Below are positions 43,885 to 56,142 of a stretch of 64,000 nucleotides of DNA, piece by piece. A program made the translations under genes and the position numbers. The stretch is from Pestalotiopsis fici W106-1 (taxonomy: Eukaryota > Ascomycota > Sordariomycetes > Amphisphaeriales > Sporocadaceae), in NCBI RefSeq assembly GCF_000516985.1, contig NW_006917096.1:310001-374000 (forward strand), in the 5' to 3' direction. The notes under the pieces were generated by a model. That model saw only the letters and a list, made by a program, of their open reading frames with translations. It did not search any database and was not told the origin of the DNA. Each line of letters starts with the position of its first letter. The first letter of the stretch is position 1.

Positions 43885-46765
43885 CTAGACCACATATCTA
43901 ATGCGCTTCTGGCTAGTATTGGGCTGCGGGAAATTCTCAATGGTCAGATCCGACCCGGTCCAGGTAAACCCATAACTCGCTTTCGCATCAAGGTCCACAA
44001 ACAGCTCAAAGCTTCCTGGGTAAAGCACTCTGTTGCCCTGTTCATCTACTCGCGCAATACGATCCAGCTTCACCTCGAGGCTCACTGTGGCCGCAGCGCC
44101 CGGCTCGACGCCCTTGACGCGGCCATATGCTGCTAGAATCTTGCTTGGTCGGGGTGTTGGGCCGGCCGTGGAGTTGGCAAAGAGGAGAACAACATAGTCC
44201 GAGGCCACGCTTCCCTTATTCTCGACAGACAGAGGTACCTCCAGCACAGGCAAGTTGAGGGTGTTGAGCCAGTCGGTCGTATTGACCTGTGAGGGTATGT
44301 TGCCAATGTTTTGTTCCGAGGTGAAGCCATTGAGCCATGTCGGCTCGCCAGCCAATTCCACTGCGAATTCCGTGTAGTGCAGTCCAAATCCAAAAGGAAC
44401 AGGGGCTTCACCCTCGTACCACATGTGCGTCCGTCCGAGGTTTGCATTTCCAGAGCTCGGGCGGAGATCCATGTCCGTTGGAGGAACTTGACTGGTGTAA
44501 GAAGCCGGGTACTGCGTTATGGGTAGGCGTCCAGCAGGAGCAACGTTGCCAAAGAGGATATCGACAATGGCAGTGCCGCCCGACTGGCCCGGATAGCCTC
44601 CCCATAGAAGGGCGTTCACCGACTCATTCGCGAGCAGTTCGGTATCGTCAACTTGGCCACCTCCAAACTGCACGACCACGAGCGGTTTTCCGAGAGCAGC
44701 AAGCCTTCGAATTAGATCAAGCTGGGATGCTGGCCACGCAATGTCGGTCCGATCCAGAGACTCGGCCTCAATGGTGTTATCAATGCCACCCATGTAGATG
44801 ATTGTATCTGCCGAAATCGCGACCTGGATCGCTTCATCTGCTGAGCTATCGCTACTGCTTATCCCGGATCCAAGGACATACGTATAATTGACCCCCAAAG
44901 TAGTGGAGGCATTTGCGGGCGAGATGAGATACGGGGCTGGGCCAGCGTAATTGCCCTGCATCTGTTGTGTCGCTTGCGCCCAGGGACCGATCAAGGCCAC
45001 CGATCCAACCTGCTCCAGGGCGAGGGGAAGAATCCCATCATTCTTGAGCAGTACCGCACCTTCTGCAGCGGCTTGATAGGCGAGCGTCTGAGCATCGGGA
45101 GTGTTGACATCGCTCCAGTCGAGTGCGCGAAGAGGCTGAGTCGAAGCGGGATCAAAGAACCCCACACTGACGAGTGCCGCGTACAGTCTGGTCAAGGCCT
45201 TGTCCACCTCTGCCTCGGTGATGAGAGACTGGTTCCAGGCTTGCTGATACGCTGCGTCGTCGCCAAAGCTACAGTCTACATCGGTACCAGCTTGCAAGGC
45301 CACTGCCAAGGCATGGCCCAGATCTGCAGCGTAGCCGTGTCCTCCCGAAATATCATCAACCGCACCGCAGTCCGTCGAGACGTAATGCTCGGGACTCTCC
45401 CATCCCCAGTGCTGACGCAAGATATCTTCGAGGAGATACGAGTCAGCGCAGGCGGGCACGCCATTGACGGCATTATAGCTGCACATGATGGCGCCGACCT
45501 GCTCGTCTGCCGCACAGGTCTTGAAAGGTGGCAGGTAGTATTCGGACAAGTCTTGTAGCGTAATAACGGCGTCAAAACTGTGTCGGCTGACGGAGCTGGT
45601 CCCCTCAAAATCATAGCCTGCGTAATGCTTGCAAGTGGCAATCACCTTCTTCTCGCCCGAGGAACTATCTTCCAGGGCAGATAGAAGCGCAGAAACATAG
45701 CTCTGCACATGAAAGGGATCTTCACTGGGCGTCTCTTGACCGCGACCCCAGCGAGGATCTCGAAAGGGGTTGATGTTGGGTGTCTGACAAGTCAAGATCT
45801 GTTAGGTCGGTGGGATGAATTGTCAAAAGTCAGATCACTCACATAAAGATCGAGCCCAACACGGCCGACATTATCATATGCCCTAGTTTCAGTGCTGATG
45901 ACCTCGCCAATGGCTCTGACCAATTCATCATCAAACGCCGCGCCGGTCAGGATTGGCTGGGGAAAAGACGTCGCGTAACTATAGTTATTACCCGCATCGT
46001 TGAAAAAGACACCTGGGGATGAAGCCAAGCCGTGAAGTCCTTCCGACCACCATCCATACGGCATAATACCCAGGCGAGGCACTCCCGGTGCTTCTTCGAC
46101 GAGGTTCGTCAGCTTCTCGTCAATGGTCAGCTCGGCGACCAAAGCCGACGCCCTCTCCTGGGGTGACAGCGAAGTGTCGCATACAGCGTTGGAGCACAGG
46201 GGGTCGCGGGTACAGTCTGGAAAGTATGTAGACACTCCTCCGTCGACTGGGTTGGTCACCTCCCATACATTGACACTTGAAGGAGGGCTTAGCGCTCGTC
46301 TTTGACTTCTGAGGATTTTCCGACAACACTTACAAATACGCCTGGCCGCAGGTTTTAGTGGCATCTCCGGGACACGCGCTACTGCACGAGGATTCATCCG
46401 CCTTCTCGTTTCCGATGCTGTTCCCACAGAAGCACTGACTAAAGAAGACAGTCAGCACTGCTCACACTCAATCTCATGATTGGTGTATACCTAGTATATT
46501 CAACTCCAGCATAGGAGTAGCCAGCTCGACCACACAAGAAGCCGCAATTTTCAGGAGAGTTTGAGCTCAACGTGAAGGATGCACCGGTCAGGGTTCTAGG
46601 TGTCGTTGGGTCCGTGTAGCACCCGACATAATCAATCTCAACAGTGTAATTCAGGGCTGGAAGACATGCTCGTCTGTCGAGCGCGGCGGCTCCTGGAAGA
46701 GCAGAACCTGCCGCAGCCATTGGATGTGCCACCAGACACGCCAAAGTAACAAGAATGAACTTCAT
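43885..46765 (-). CDS. secreted WSC-domain GH3 glycosidase (beta-xylosidase type)
   Basis: Four exons on the minus strand: 46491-46765, 46334-46438, 45843-46275 and 43885-45783, giving 903 residues. A signal peptide MKFILVTLACLVAHPMAAAG is followed by a complete WSC domain split over exons 1-3: VGCYTDPTTPRTLTGASF, CGFLCGRAGYSYAGVEYT, QCFCGNSI, then CSSACPGDATKTCGQAYFVN. The GH3 catalytic part follows: YGWWSEGLHGLASSPGVFF, NPFRDPRWGRGQETPSEDPF, CKHYAGYD and HYVSTDCGAVDDISGGHGYA, with the nucleophile Asp at about 409. It ends with the GH3 C-terminal and fibronectin-III-like domains. Plain fungal GH3 beta-xylosidases lack WSC, which binds wall polysaccharides, so this enzyme probably acts on plant or fungal cell-wall material while attached to it. 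A second in-frame ATG at 46789 is less good because it blocks the signal peptide. Confidence 0.92.
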
Positions 46766-48305
46766 CTTGGATAATCGGGGGAAAGTCAATGAAGTATGTC
46801 ATTGTTGAGTTCCTCCTCAATTATTCGACATGTTTCGGATACTTATACTTTTGGCTTTTCGACACTTTATGAGTTCTTGTGATTTGATATTGACTTGATG
46901 TTTACTTATTAATCAGTAGAAACGTACCAAGATCTCCCAACGAATGACAAAAGTCCATTCCTACAGGTAGAACAAACAATAGTTTAGCATTTAGCCTGAA
47001 TTCAAGAGACGTAATTTATTGGTGCGCTTCTTTTTGAAAGTCATAAAGAGATAGATGTGTGTGTGTATGTTTGTGCCTGACTACCTAGGTATCTTGCTCG
47101 TTGTGCCTCGATGTGAATAGTTGCAGACGGACGAATCACCAAAATGGTCTACGCCGCAGGCCATGTTACTAATCCGAAGACTCTCATTGGAAAAGTGCCA
47201 AAATGCCTGCCTACATATCATGCAATTCGGACTCGTATTCAAAAGTACAATCACTCGACTCCTCGAGACGCGCGATCTTTTAACGCGATGATATCACAAA
47301 ATAGGTCGGAACAGCCAGATATTCCGCCAATAGTACATTGATCGCGACGCAGTATTATACGACGAACTGCCCTTGATCGCCGACTACCTGTAAGGCGTCA
47401 TGCATTCGGAACAGGGACTTTGCACCACTCGATGCTGGCAACTCATTTGTTCGAGATTGCCATGCAAGCCAGATACACGCATACTGACAAATGTTTAGAG
47501 GGTTAAATCTTTTTCCGTCGATACTGCTTGAAGAATGTTCCGTCCACAAAATCAAGCCTCGCCTGTAAAGTTTCATCAAGTATCTTCGAGTGATCGTCCC
47601 GAATAGTTACTGTATGGCCTTTTCCTCCCAACTCTCTCCTCGACTGTATACTAATTCAGCCCAATAGATCAAGCCGAGGCTCCGTGGCAAAAACACAAAG
47701 TATAAACCTTTTACTACTTCCAGAATCCACAAATGGCTGTGATTCGGCGAATTTAAGGACCATGCTTCAGTACGCACGCAGGGGGAATATGCACGTCACC
47801 GGTTCACCGTTTGCATTTAGCCTAAATTCCAACCCCGGAGTTTCCCCCACAGCGGCGATGGCTTCTGAACCAGGTTGTCGGCGCCGCATTTATTGACATT
47901 TATTGAACAGCCCTCCAGTTCATGCAGATACTCTTTGTCGATGGATGTGTCGAGTTACATTGCGGCGCCATGAGGGACAACGTCAATGGCGATCACGGTA
48001 CTTTCCCGATAAGTTGAAAAGGGTAGGTAGCTTTAGTAAACTCGAGCGTGTACAAGCAGTTTCATGCCGAGTTGACGCCGCTGTTCTGCCGTCGAATCAA
48101 GTAACTTGGGTCATCTCGCGTGTATTTTCACTTCTCCCCACAAGCTATATCGAAAGTGCCAGGAAACCCCTAATCTTGAATTTAGTCTATGCTAGTATAA
48201 TAGCGATTGTCGAGTATAAGCTACTAATCTATCAATATCTAATATCGAGCCCAATTTTCAAGCCCAATCTAATTCCCGTATCCCATCAACTCTCTCTAGA
48301 GGTGT
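46766..48305. other. intergenic, no gene seen
   Basis: Upstream region of the WSC-GH3 gene and 3' region of the GH63-like gene. It has a short (TG)n stretch near 47057-47068 and only scattered short frames. Confidence 0.4.
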
Positions 48306-51300
48306 CTATGCGTGTGTCTCGAATTCATCCTCCATGTTGTAGCCGTCGTGCTCCAAGTCTGTCTTCACTCTTTCCAGCTGCTCGCTGATGTAGTGGTGAA
48401 GATGGGCATCTGCCTCTCTACGCTCACTCTCGCGCTCAGGGTCGAGGTTAGAAACGCTGTTGCCTAGCGAGGCAACGTCATCATCATCTCCATTGACTGA
48501 GCCTTCAAAGTCACTTCGGGCTCCAATCGATCGCGCCGTGGAGGAGCGGCGCATCTTGGGCTTGCCGTTCTTCTCCTTATGCCCGTGCACTGTGCGATGG
48601 AAAACATCGTCAAAGTAGTGGGCCATGCCAACGGACGGAGTCCTAGGAGTCTGTGGCAGACGACAGCTGATGCTATAAAGTAGTCAGTATCGTTACAAGT
48701 TATGTTTGCTGTTTGACCTACCCTGTGTCATGAATCATGCGGGCGATCAGACCCGTCCAACCACACTGATGCGTTGCTCCCAGACCACGACCCGTGTCGC
48801 CATCAAAGAATTCGTGGAACCACATGTGGTCCTTCCAGTGCGGGTCAAAATCAAGAACATCGTTTCCATCGTTGATGCTGCGTCGCCCATCGTCGCCGCG
48901 AGCAAATAGATGCTGCAGGCGGTGCTGGATCTCCTCCGACACATGGCCCAAATGCATGTAATCACCGGAGCCAGTCGGGCACTCCACCTGGAACTGCGGT
49001 CCGTAGAACAAGTAGAACCTCTGCAGAGACTCCACCAAGAGGAAGTTGACACACAACCAAATCGGACCTCTCCAGTTGCTATTGCCTCCAAAGAGACCGC
49101 TGTCAGAATCACCAGGCACGTATCCAACCTTGAACTCTTGCCCATTGACATTCATCGAGTATGGGTTCTCCTTGTGATACTTGGACAGCGAACGAATACC
49201 ATGTTCACTGAGGAACTCGTCCTCGTCCAACATTCTCTTCAGGATCTTCTCAAGGCGGTCCTTGCCGACCATTGAGAGGAGAATTCTGTTTCCCTTTCCT
49301 CTCTTCCTGATGCTGGCCATGTTGCGTTCTGCCAAGTCACATCGGTGCTCCATGAACCAATCGACACGTTTCTTGAATGAAGGCAGCTTGTTGACCAGCT
49401 CGGGCTCCAAGGTCAAGGTAGCATACAGCGGGATCAGACCCACCAGCGATCTCACGGGCAGCTGCTGAATCCAGGGTCCGCCCCAAGAGATTGCGTCGTA
49501 GTAGAAGCCGTCTTCTTCGTTCCACAGCGACTTCTCCTCAGACTGGCCAGATTTGAAGGTCATGGCGTCACTGATGAAAATGAAGTGCTCAAAGAACTTT
49601 GAGGCAATATCCTCGTAGATTCGCCTGTGCTTGGCCAGCTCAAGAGCGATGTTCAACATGCACAGGCAATAGAAGGCCATCCATCCAGTGCTGTCGGCCT
49701 GCTCTAGAGTACCACCAGTGGGCAGCGGCTCAGATCTGTTGAATAGACCAATGTTGTCCAGTCCCAGGAATCCACCCTCGAAGACATTCTTGCCATCCAC
49801 ATCCTTTCGGTTGACCCACCAAGTGAAGTTCAACAAGAGTTTCTGGAAGACGCGCTCGAGGAAGTCCAAGTCCTGGCGTCCGTACAATTTGCGCTCGATC
49901 TTGAACACACGGAAGGTTGCCCAGGCGTGCACAGGGGGGTTGACGTCGCCAAAATTCCACTCGTACCTGATGCGATATTAGTCTACATTGCCTATGCAGG
50001 GGCTTTTTTTTTTTTTACTTACGCTGGGAGTTGACCATTGGGATGGCAGTACCATTCTCGCGTGAAGAGGTCGATTTGCTTCTTGGCAAAGTCGGGGTCA
50101 ATCATGGCAAGCGGAATACAATGGAACGCACTATCCCAAGCCGCGAAAAAGGGATACTCCCAGGAATCCGGCATGGACAGGATGTCATCAATATGCAAAT
50201 GTCTCCATTGCGTGTTTCTGATCGACTTCCTGGACTCGGGCGGCGGTGGCTGCGCAGGGTCACCGTTGGCCCACTGGTCCCAGATGAATTGATAGTATTG
50301 TTTGCACCACATCATTCCAGAGAAAGCTTGACGCTGGATGCTGCGGAGGTCATCGCTCATCGGCAGGGGACTGAGTCGGTAGTAGAAGTCATCAGCTTCC
50401 TCGCGGCGCTTCTCCATGACGTCGTCGAACTCTTCTTCATCGAGGTAGTTCTCGGCCTTCTTGCCGAAGCGGAAACGAACGACTATAGGTGAGTGTTAGT
50501 CCAGGTAAAGATGATTTAACAAGTGGATGCCAAAGGCTTGCTTACCAGCACACTCTCCAGGCGCAACACCGCCGGACTCGTTGAAAGCGAACCAAGCAGC
50601 GCACTTTGTACCAGTCTTGGCGGGGTTGACGGCCTTCGTCTTTCCCTCGACAATGTATTGATGGAAAGCGTCCTTGACATAGGGGACCTTGTTCTCTTGT
50701 CCGTACAAGAGGTCAACGTTGGTGTCATTGTCAGTATACATGAGCTCAGGCTGGACATCTTCTCCACTAGGTCCGACACCAGGCGAAGGCGAGAGGAGGA
50801 CATAGCGGTCACCAAGCTTGTGATGCATCGACTTGGCCATGTTCTCAGAGTGGGCTGAAATGGATGGCTTGAGATCCTCCGCCTCTCTACCCCATGCCCA
50901 AGTGTTGCGAAACCAGACATGCGGGACAATATGGAGAGGAGCAGGATCAGGGCCTCTGTTCCAAGCTGTCACCCGGAACAGGAGCTCCTCGGGGTCATCG
51001 TCCTCCTTGGCAGTCTCAATTATAATGTCCCAATACCTGTCTTCCTCAAAGATGCCGGTATCAATGATCTGGTATTCCTTGTCGGCCTTGCCGCGCTTTG
51101 CGTTCTCTTTCAGCAGGTCCTCGTAGGGGAAGGCTTTCTGGGGATATTTGTAAAGGTATTTCATGTAGGAGTGCTTGTTGTGTCAGTACAATGCATCGGT
51201 TCGAAGGTGGACGAGGTTCATACCGTCTATGTAAAGACTGTTAGCATGGATCACATGAGCAGTTTTGATCATTCACAGCACTTACAGGAGTGTTGTCCAA

Positions 51301-51850
51301 GTGGAAGTGAGCTTCCTTGATACTCTCACCATGGTTACCTTGGGGGTTGGACAATCCAAAAAGTCGCTCCTTGAGGAAGGGGCTGGATTTTTGTAAGCGA
51401 CTATACGGTAAAACATGACGGGCGCCTCACGTACTCTTGTTCGTTCCAGAATGCAAAGGCAATGTTCTGGAGGCCATGGGTATCGGAGACTCCAGCAATA
51501 CCATCCTCGCCCCACCGAAAAGCTCGAGACCGGGCATCATCGTGAGTGAAATCTGTTGTATCGCAGGATAATCAGCATGCGATCAAAGATTTTCGACACT
51601 GAACATGCTAAACTTACGACTCCATGCGTCGCCGTCCGGGCTGTAATCCTCGCGCACTGGACCAGTTCATGTCAGTAAAAGCCGCAAAGACCGAGACGTG
51701 CTCAATTGGGATGCAAGGTGGCTTGCCTGTAGCCCATTGCCGCTCAGCGACATAAGGACCCCATTTCTTCCAGTACTTGACACGATCACGGTCCTCCTTC
51801 AAGCGCTTCTCCTCCTCGGTGAGGTACTCGTGCCCATCAAAGACGACCAT
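48306..51850 (-). CDS. GH63-like glycoside hydrolase (large fungal family, mannosyl-oligosaccharide glucosidase clan)
   Basis: Eight exons on the minus strand: 51727-51850, 51618-51656, 51435-51552, 51286-51382, 50546-51173, 50023-50482, 48722-49966 and 48306-48672, giving 1025 residues. The start [20 protein letters not shown] leads to [40 protein letters not shown] and [20 protein letters not shown]. The (alpha/alpha)6 barrel has [20 protein letters not shown] (Asp about 452, at the place of the GH63 general acid), [29 protein letters not shown] and [20 protein letters not shown]. The end, from [20 protein letters not shown] onward, is charged and ends DEFETHA. There is no signal peptide, so it is probably cytosolic, unlike ER glucosidase I. 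Substrates in this subgroup are unproven; bacterial relatives act on mannosylglycerate or glucosylglycerate. Intron 1 uses a GC donor (see findings). Intron 4 (112 nt) is the least certain junction. Confidence 0.88.
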
Positions 51851-53883
51851 TGCGAGGGCTTGGGGGAGAAGAGCGACACGAGAGAAAGCTTGCTGCTAGG
51901 GACGACGGGAAACAATATCAGATTGGACAACGTCGAACCCGATTCTCACGGGAGCTCACGGGAAGAAAGAGGCTTTCCAAGAGTATGCAGTCGCAGCAGA
52001 AGGAGAAGCAGAAGCAGAAGCAGAGCTTGCAGGGAAACTTAAAAAATTGAATTTTGTGACAGCACAGGTGTGGTGGTGTGGCAGAAAGATTCAGGTACGC
52101 GAGGAGAGCTAGGTATGGTGACTATCTCGTTCTGGCAAGCCGACAACGACTCAAGGAGGAGAGGGGCGCAAACCTCAAGCTTAGTTTATTTCCTATCTAC
52201 CGCATTGCCAACTGGCTGGTTGGTCTGCGTTGGCTTGCAGGTCTGGTCGCGTTGCTAATGTATGCGGGCAGGGCCGGGCAGGGCAGCGTGGCGGGCAGTT
52301 TGTTCCAGAGAAAACCAGAACCAAAATAAACCATTTGTCTGACTGGCTTTGCAGACAAACCCACGCGAGTTGACGATGTTACAGGACGAGCTGCCCCGGG
52401 ATGGAGGGGCAACTCGGGGGCATTAGGCCCAGCCCGGATAAGCCCCATGGGCCCCCCTGTGTCAGCGCCGCTCCTATTTGTCCAGGCCTTCGGTTTCTCC
52501 AAAGTACAGAGACGGGGAAGGGTGCGGAGAATCATATGGGGAACCAAGTACTGGAGACTGCCATGTCAGAAGCTCCCGGCCCTTAGCAGCGCTAGTAACG
52601 GGCAATGACATCACGCATGCCAATTCGCGCTCTCAACAAATCCGCATTACGGTCTGCCAAGTTTCCGATCGGCGGTGAAAGACGCGATGCTCGACAGCCT
52701 GGCGTCAAATCTCACAAAGAGCCTCAGGAACCTAGCGACCGTGCTTAGTCTCCGTAATCCTGGTTGGCGTCTCTCGGGAGACTGGTGGTCTAGACCAAAC
52801 AACCACTGAGATAGATCTCCAAAGCTTGATTGTATGGGAATCCTAGAATCCTCATTCCCTGGCGAGACGCGGAAGCCTGATAATCGTTGTCTTGGTCAGC
52901 GGCAGAACACCATCCCTCATGATGTGGATGGACGACAAGTTGGAACCTCAAATTCTCACTGCTCACCGTCTCACTCCTTCAGCGTCGCATCGCAGATCAC
53001 CGTTGTTGTACAAAGCAGCACTAGTTCATGCAGACCGGGTTTTCTGTCTCTTGCAGCCCTAGCGCCCATTGTCTGAATCGCAAATTCTTCCAAGACACCA
53101 CATTGGAAATGGTAAACAAGCGAGAATGGCCTTCTTCCATCCCAGCTCGAAACTCGAATCCTATGGGATATCCAGCTCTGGCGTATCCAAGCATTGTATG
53201 AATCAAGCCTTTGAAAACAATTTGTTCACCTTGCATCGACCTGCATATTATGTTGACAGAACCATAGCACCAAGTCTGGACATGGAAGTTGGAAAGCATG
53301 TGAAAGTTGATTCTTTTAAACCTTTTAAATCGCAACGCAATTCGCAAGTCTCAGCCCTTGGAAAAGACCCCCAACAACAATGCGAGTTTTTATAAAACTT
53401 TCAATTCAAAATTCGCTCACCACGTGTAAACTCTCAGAGTTTATGTATATAGGTTATCTCAATCATTCCCGAGGGTAATGGGAAAAGAAGAAAAAAAGGT
53501 TCTTTTCCCTACTGTCAGTAACTTGACTTGTTGTCAAATTGGTTCTGATCTCAATAAAAGGTAGTGCCACCTGAATCAATGATGATATATTCAACGTACG
53601 CGTCTACGACGACATGACAGCACTACGAGTTGAAAAGCAATATCGAAACTGTTCAGGTGATGCGAAGTGGACGTGTTGAGACCAAGACACCTGGAGAGAA
53701 ATGAATGATGATATTGGGGACTATAAGTCTCAAATCATTATGATATCCCAGACTAGTCATCACTGGTAGAAACATGCGCGTATTTGTTGATGAAAATGAT
53801 CTTTTGTTGTTCATGCTTGTAGGTAGCTGTGCCTCATTCGTAAGCCCGTATCTACCTACCAATGTGAAACACTGCCTGATTAC
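51851..53883. other. 2-kb intergenic region, no gene seen
   Basis: A GAAGCA/CAGAAG-type purine-rich microsatellite (about 51999-52022) lies in the presumed leader of the GH63-like gene. The frames at 52834-53395 lack any domain-like features. Confidence 0.4.
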
Positions 53884-55710
53884 CTAGGTAGGCGGCTGCT
53901 CGAAGCTTTTGTCTTCACCCTCGTGGATGGAATCAATGACTTGGACACCACTCCTCATACCAGTGCCTCCCACGACCGTCAGCCCAAGCAGACACAACAT
54001 ACCAAAACCAAGGATTCGCCCTCCGAGCTGTATATCATCAAGCATACCCACCAGAAAGGAGCCCAATACCATTCCCCATCCTAGTAGAGCCATGCAAATC
54101 AGAAAACTTGTCCAAACGCGTTCCACAATGCGATGGGAAGGCCTTCTGAATCTTGCAATAACATCAGTAATTTTCATCAGCAGCCATATGGCTGCTATGA
54201 TGACAAAGACCAGTGTCATGAGCAGAACTACAACGCCGCAGAAGTCGTAGAGGAGAGGTCCCAGCTCCTTGAACCGTGTTCCCATGCTCAAAACACCACT
54301 TGCAAGACTCAGGGGCAGGAAGATGCTCGCAAGCACCGACAAGATCCAGAGACTGTTTGACTGCTTGATCTCTCGTCGTAATTCCAAGAACTTTAGTTGG
54401 TGTTCCATACTGGACGACATGTCAGTTGTTTTGCTCAATGCATCTGCGCATACGCCCCGGATGTCGGCCATGAGCTCGTTGAAATAATTCACAGCACCGT
54501 CGTCACCGTCTTCTTCTCTTGCTCGCAGGTTGATTGTAGCTTCCATACTGGATGAAAGTGACTCGATGAGCACCGTCAAGTTCTTGACACTAATTCCGAG
54601 ATCCTGGTAGAAACCTACATCATAGGTCATGTCTTGCATCAGATTCATCTCTAATGAAGAGATGCGAGAGTCGAAAAGGCTCTGGCGGCTGGCGAAATAA
54701 TAATGGCGCGCTCCTTGAATAAATGAGATCAACTCCAGCAAATGTGCATAGTGATACCAAAGCATCAGGAGCTTCATTATCAAATTTTGACTGGCTCCAT
54801 GGGTCAAAGGTGCGAAATAAGCCCATAAATTAGATAGAATAGTGACAAGATTATGAGCATTTGTAGAGTCATTGGTCGATCCATGTCCATAATTCTTGCA
54901 TGATATCAGCACTACGCAGGACGTCAGCCTTCCCGTTTCCAGTTCATTTGAAGTCCAGATGCAACTGTGCCGAGACGATACCCGCATACACAGAGTTCCG
55001 AATAAAGTTACTTGGGACTCAAAAACAGAGATGATCGACTTACTTACAAGTTCTCCTTGGTGATCATTCCACAAACAAGTCTGTCGAGCTTTTCTCATGA
55101 TGTCTCTGTTCAGGCGCTGCGCACTGCCTATCTGCCCAAATACTTGAGCCGGTGTGACTGTATTTCGAACATTGCGAAATCCAAGCAGTTTCATGAGGCC
55201 GTGTTCATTGGCATTTTCATATCTGGGAGCTGTACCAAAACCGAATGACCATGCTGAACACCAATGAACTGGCCCCGTGTGATGCCATTGTGAGGCCGCC
55301 GCTTTAAACCCGCGATGCGACGGCGAGCAATATTTCGAGAGTGAGAAATCCGGCAACAGTTGACAGAGATGTTCGAGATATGTATCATTCATGTCACAGT
55401 CCTGCTCAACATAGAGTCGCACTGCGCCTCGTGCTTGGGTCGGCAAGTTATTGATCATATTCGTGACCCTTTCTGATAGCTCAGGACTCTGATTGGCAGC
55501 ATCGTCTGACGCTTGAATATCGCCAACAGTCTGGGTGCTGGAATCTTCGTCCACGTTAAAATCAAGCACTCGTAAGAAAATGCGTGCTTCATCTTGAAGA
55601 CGACTTCGCTTCTCTGACAATCCGGGATCCAGAAGAAAGGTATTCGATGGAATCAACTGCTGCAAGCCCGTTCCTACTATGTTGCCAACCATTGCGACAA
55701 TTTCTGCCAT
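53884..55710 (-). CDS. membrane protein with four C-terminal helices, CorA-like arrangement, unknown function
   Basis: A single open frame of 608 residues from MAEIVAMVGNIVGTGLQQLI to a stop at 53884. The N-terminal 400 residues are soluble and partly helical (ELSERVTNMINNLPTQARGA, SSLEMNLMQDMTYDVGFYQD, a helical hairpin like that before CorA membrane segments). Then come four hydrophobic stretches: LWILSVLASIFLPLSLASGV, LYDFCGVVVLLMTLVFVIIA, VWTSFLICMALLGWGMVLGS and ILGFGMLCLLGLTVVGG. The first ends SGVLSMGTR, in the place of the CorA GMN loop, but the GMN itself is absent, so magnesium transport is doubtful. A GTAAGTAAGT donor at about 55047 hints at an intron, but the acceptors I tried shift the frame, so I keep the continuous frame. 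Such proteins often sit near fungal NLR genes; none is adjacent here. Confidence 0.75.
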   Translation of the reverse strand: MAEIVAMVGNIVGTGLQQLIPSNTFLLDPGLSEKRSRLQDEARIFLRVLDFNVDEDSSTQTVGDIQASDDAANQSPELSERVTNMINNLPTQARGAVRLYVEQDCDMNDTYLEHLCQLLPDFSLSKYCSPSHRGFKAAASQWHHTGPVHWCSAWSFGFGTAPRYENANEHGLMKLLGFRNVRNTVTPAQVFGQIGSAQRLNRDIMRKARQTCLWNDHQGELVSKSIISVFESQVTLFGTLCMRVSSRHSCIWTSNELETGRLTSCVVLISCKNYGHGSTNDSTNAHNLVTILSNLWAYFAPLTHGASQNLIMKLLMLWYHYAHLLELISFIQGARHYYFASRQSLFDSRISSLEMNLMQDMTYDVGFYQDLGISVKNLTVLIESLSSSMEATINLRAREEDGDDGAVNYFNELMADIRGVCADALSKTTDMSSSMEHQLKFLELRREIKQSNSLWILSVLASIFLPLSLASGVLSMGTRFKELGPLLYDFCGVVVLLMTLVFVIIAAIWLLMKITDVIARFRRPSHRIVERVWTSFLICMALLGWGMVLGSFLVGMLDDIQLGGRILGFGMLCLLGLTVVGGTGMRSGVQVIDSIHEGEDKSFEQPPT

Positions 55711-56142
55711 GTCGATAGCAAGATGAGTGATATCAGTCGATATTGAGTGGAGCTTTCAAGACATTCTTTGAATGCCATAAAAGCTCTTCTGTTGATTGCA
55801 AATATTGCATTTATGCTTGATGCGATTTTCAGCTGAAATAGACCCCTCACAAGAGAAGCAGGTGTGGTCACGGGATACGTAAGGCTGCCCAATGAAAGCC
55901 TGAACAGTCAATGAGGAGGGCTGGGCTATTATATTTTTAGGGATTTAATGTACCTGCACCATACGTAGAGCAATTTTAATTGTAATATTCAATGAGTTCC
56001 TGAATTGGTTGCTTCATAACAATCATAATCTACAAATTATGCTACCCATATTCTGATAAGGGCGCCAGGGTATCTGGTACAATATTAAGAGCTTATCTTA
56101 CACCGCACTTCTCCTTTTGCTTTTTTTTTTCCCGACTGATGA
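55711..56142. promoter_or_regulatory. upstream region of the four-helix membrane-protein gene
   Basis: An AT-rich 432-bp spacer between the membrane-protein gene's start and the end of the PTH11-like gene. No gene seen; a run of T at 56122-56131. Confidence 0.35.

Noticed and set aside
55040..55060. Intron start (GTAAGTAAGT) in the four-helix membrane-protein gene
   Set aside because: The acceptors I tried within a usual distance introduced a frameshift or stop, while the unspliced frame stays open; kept as unspliced.
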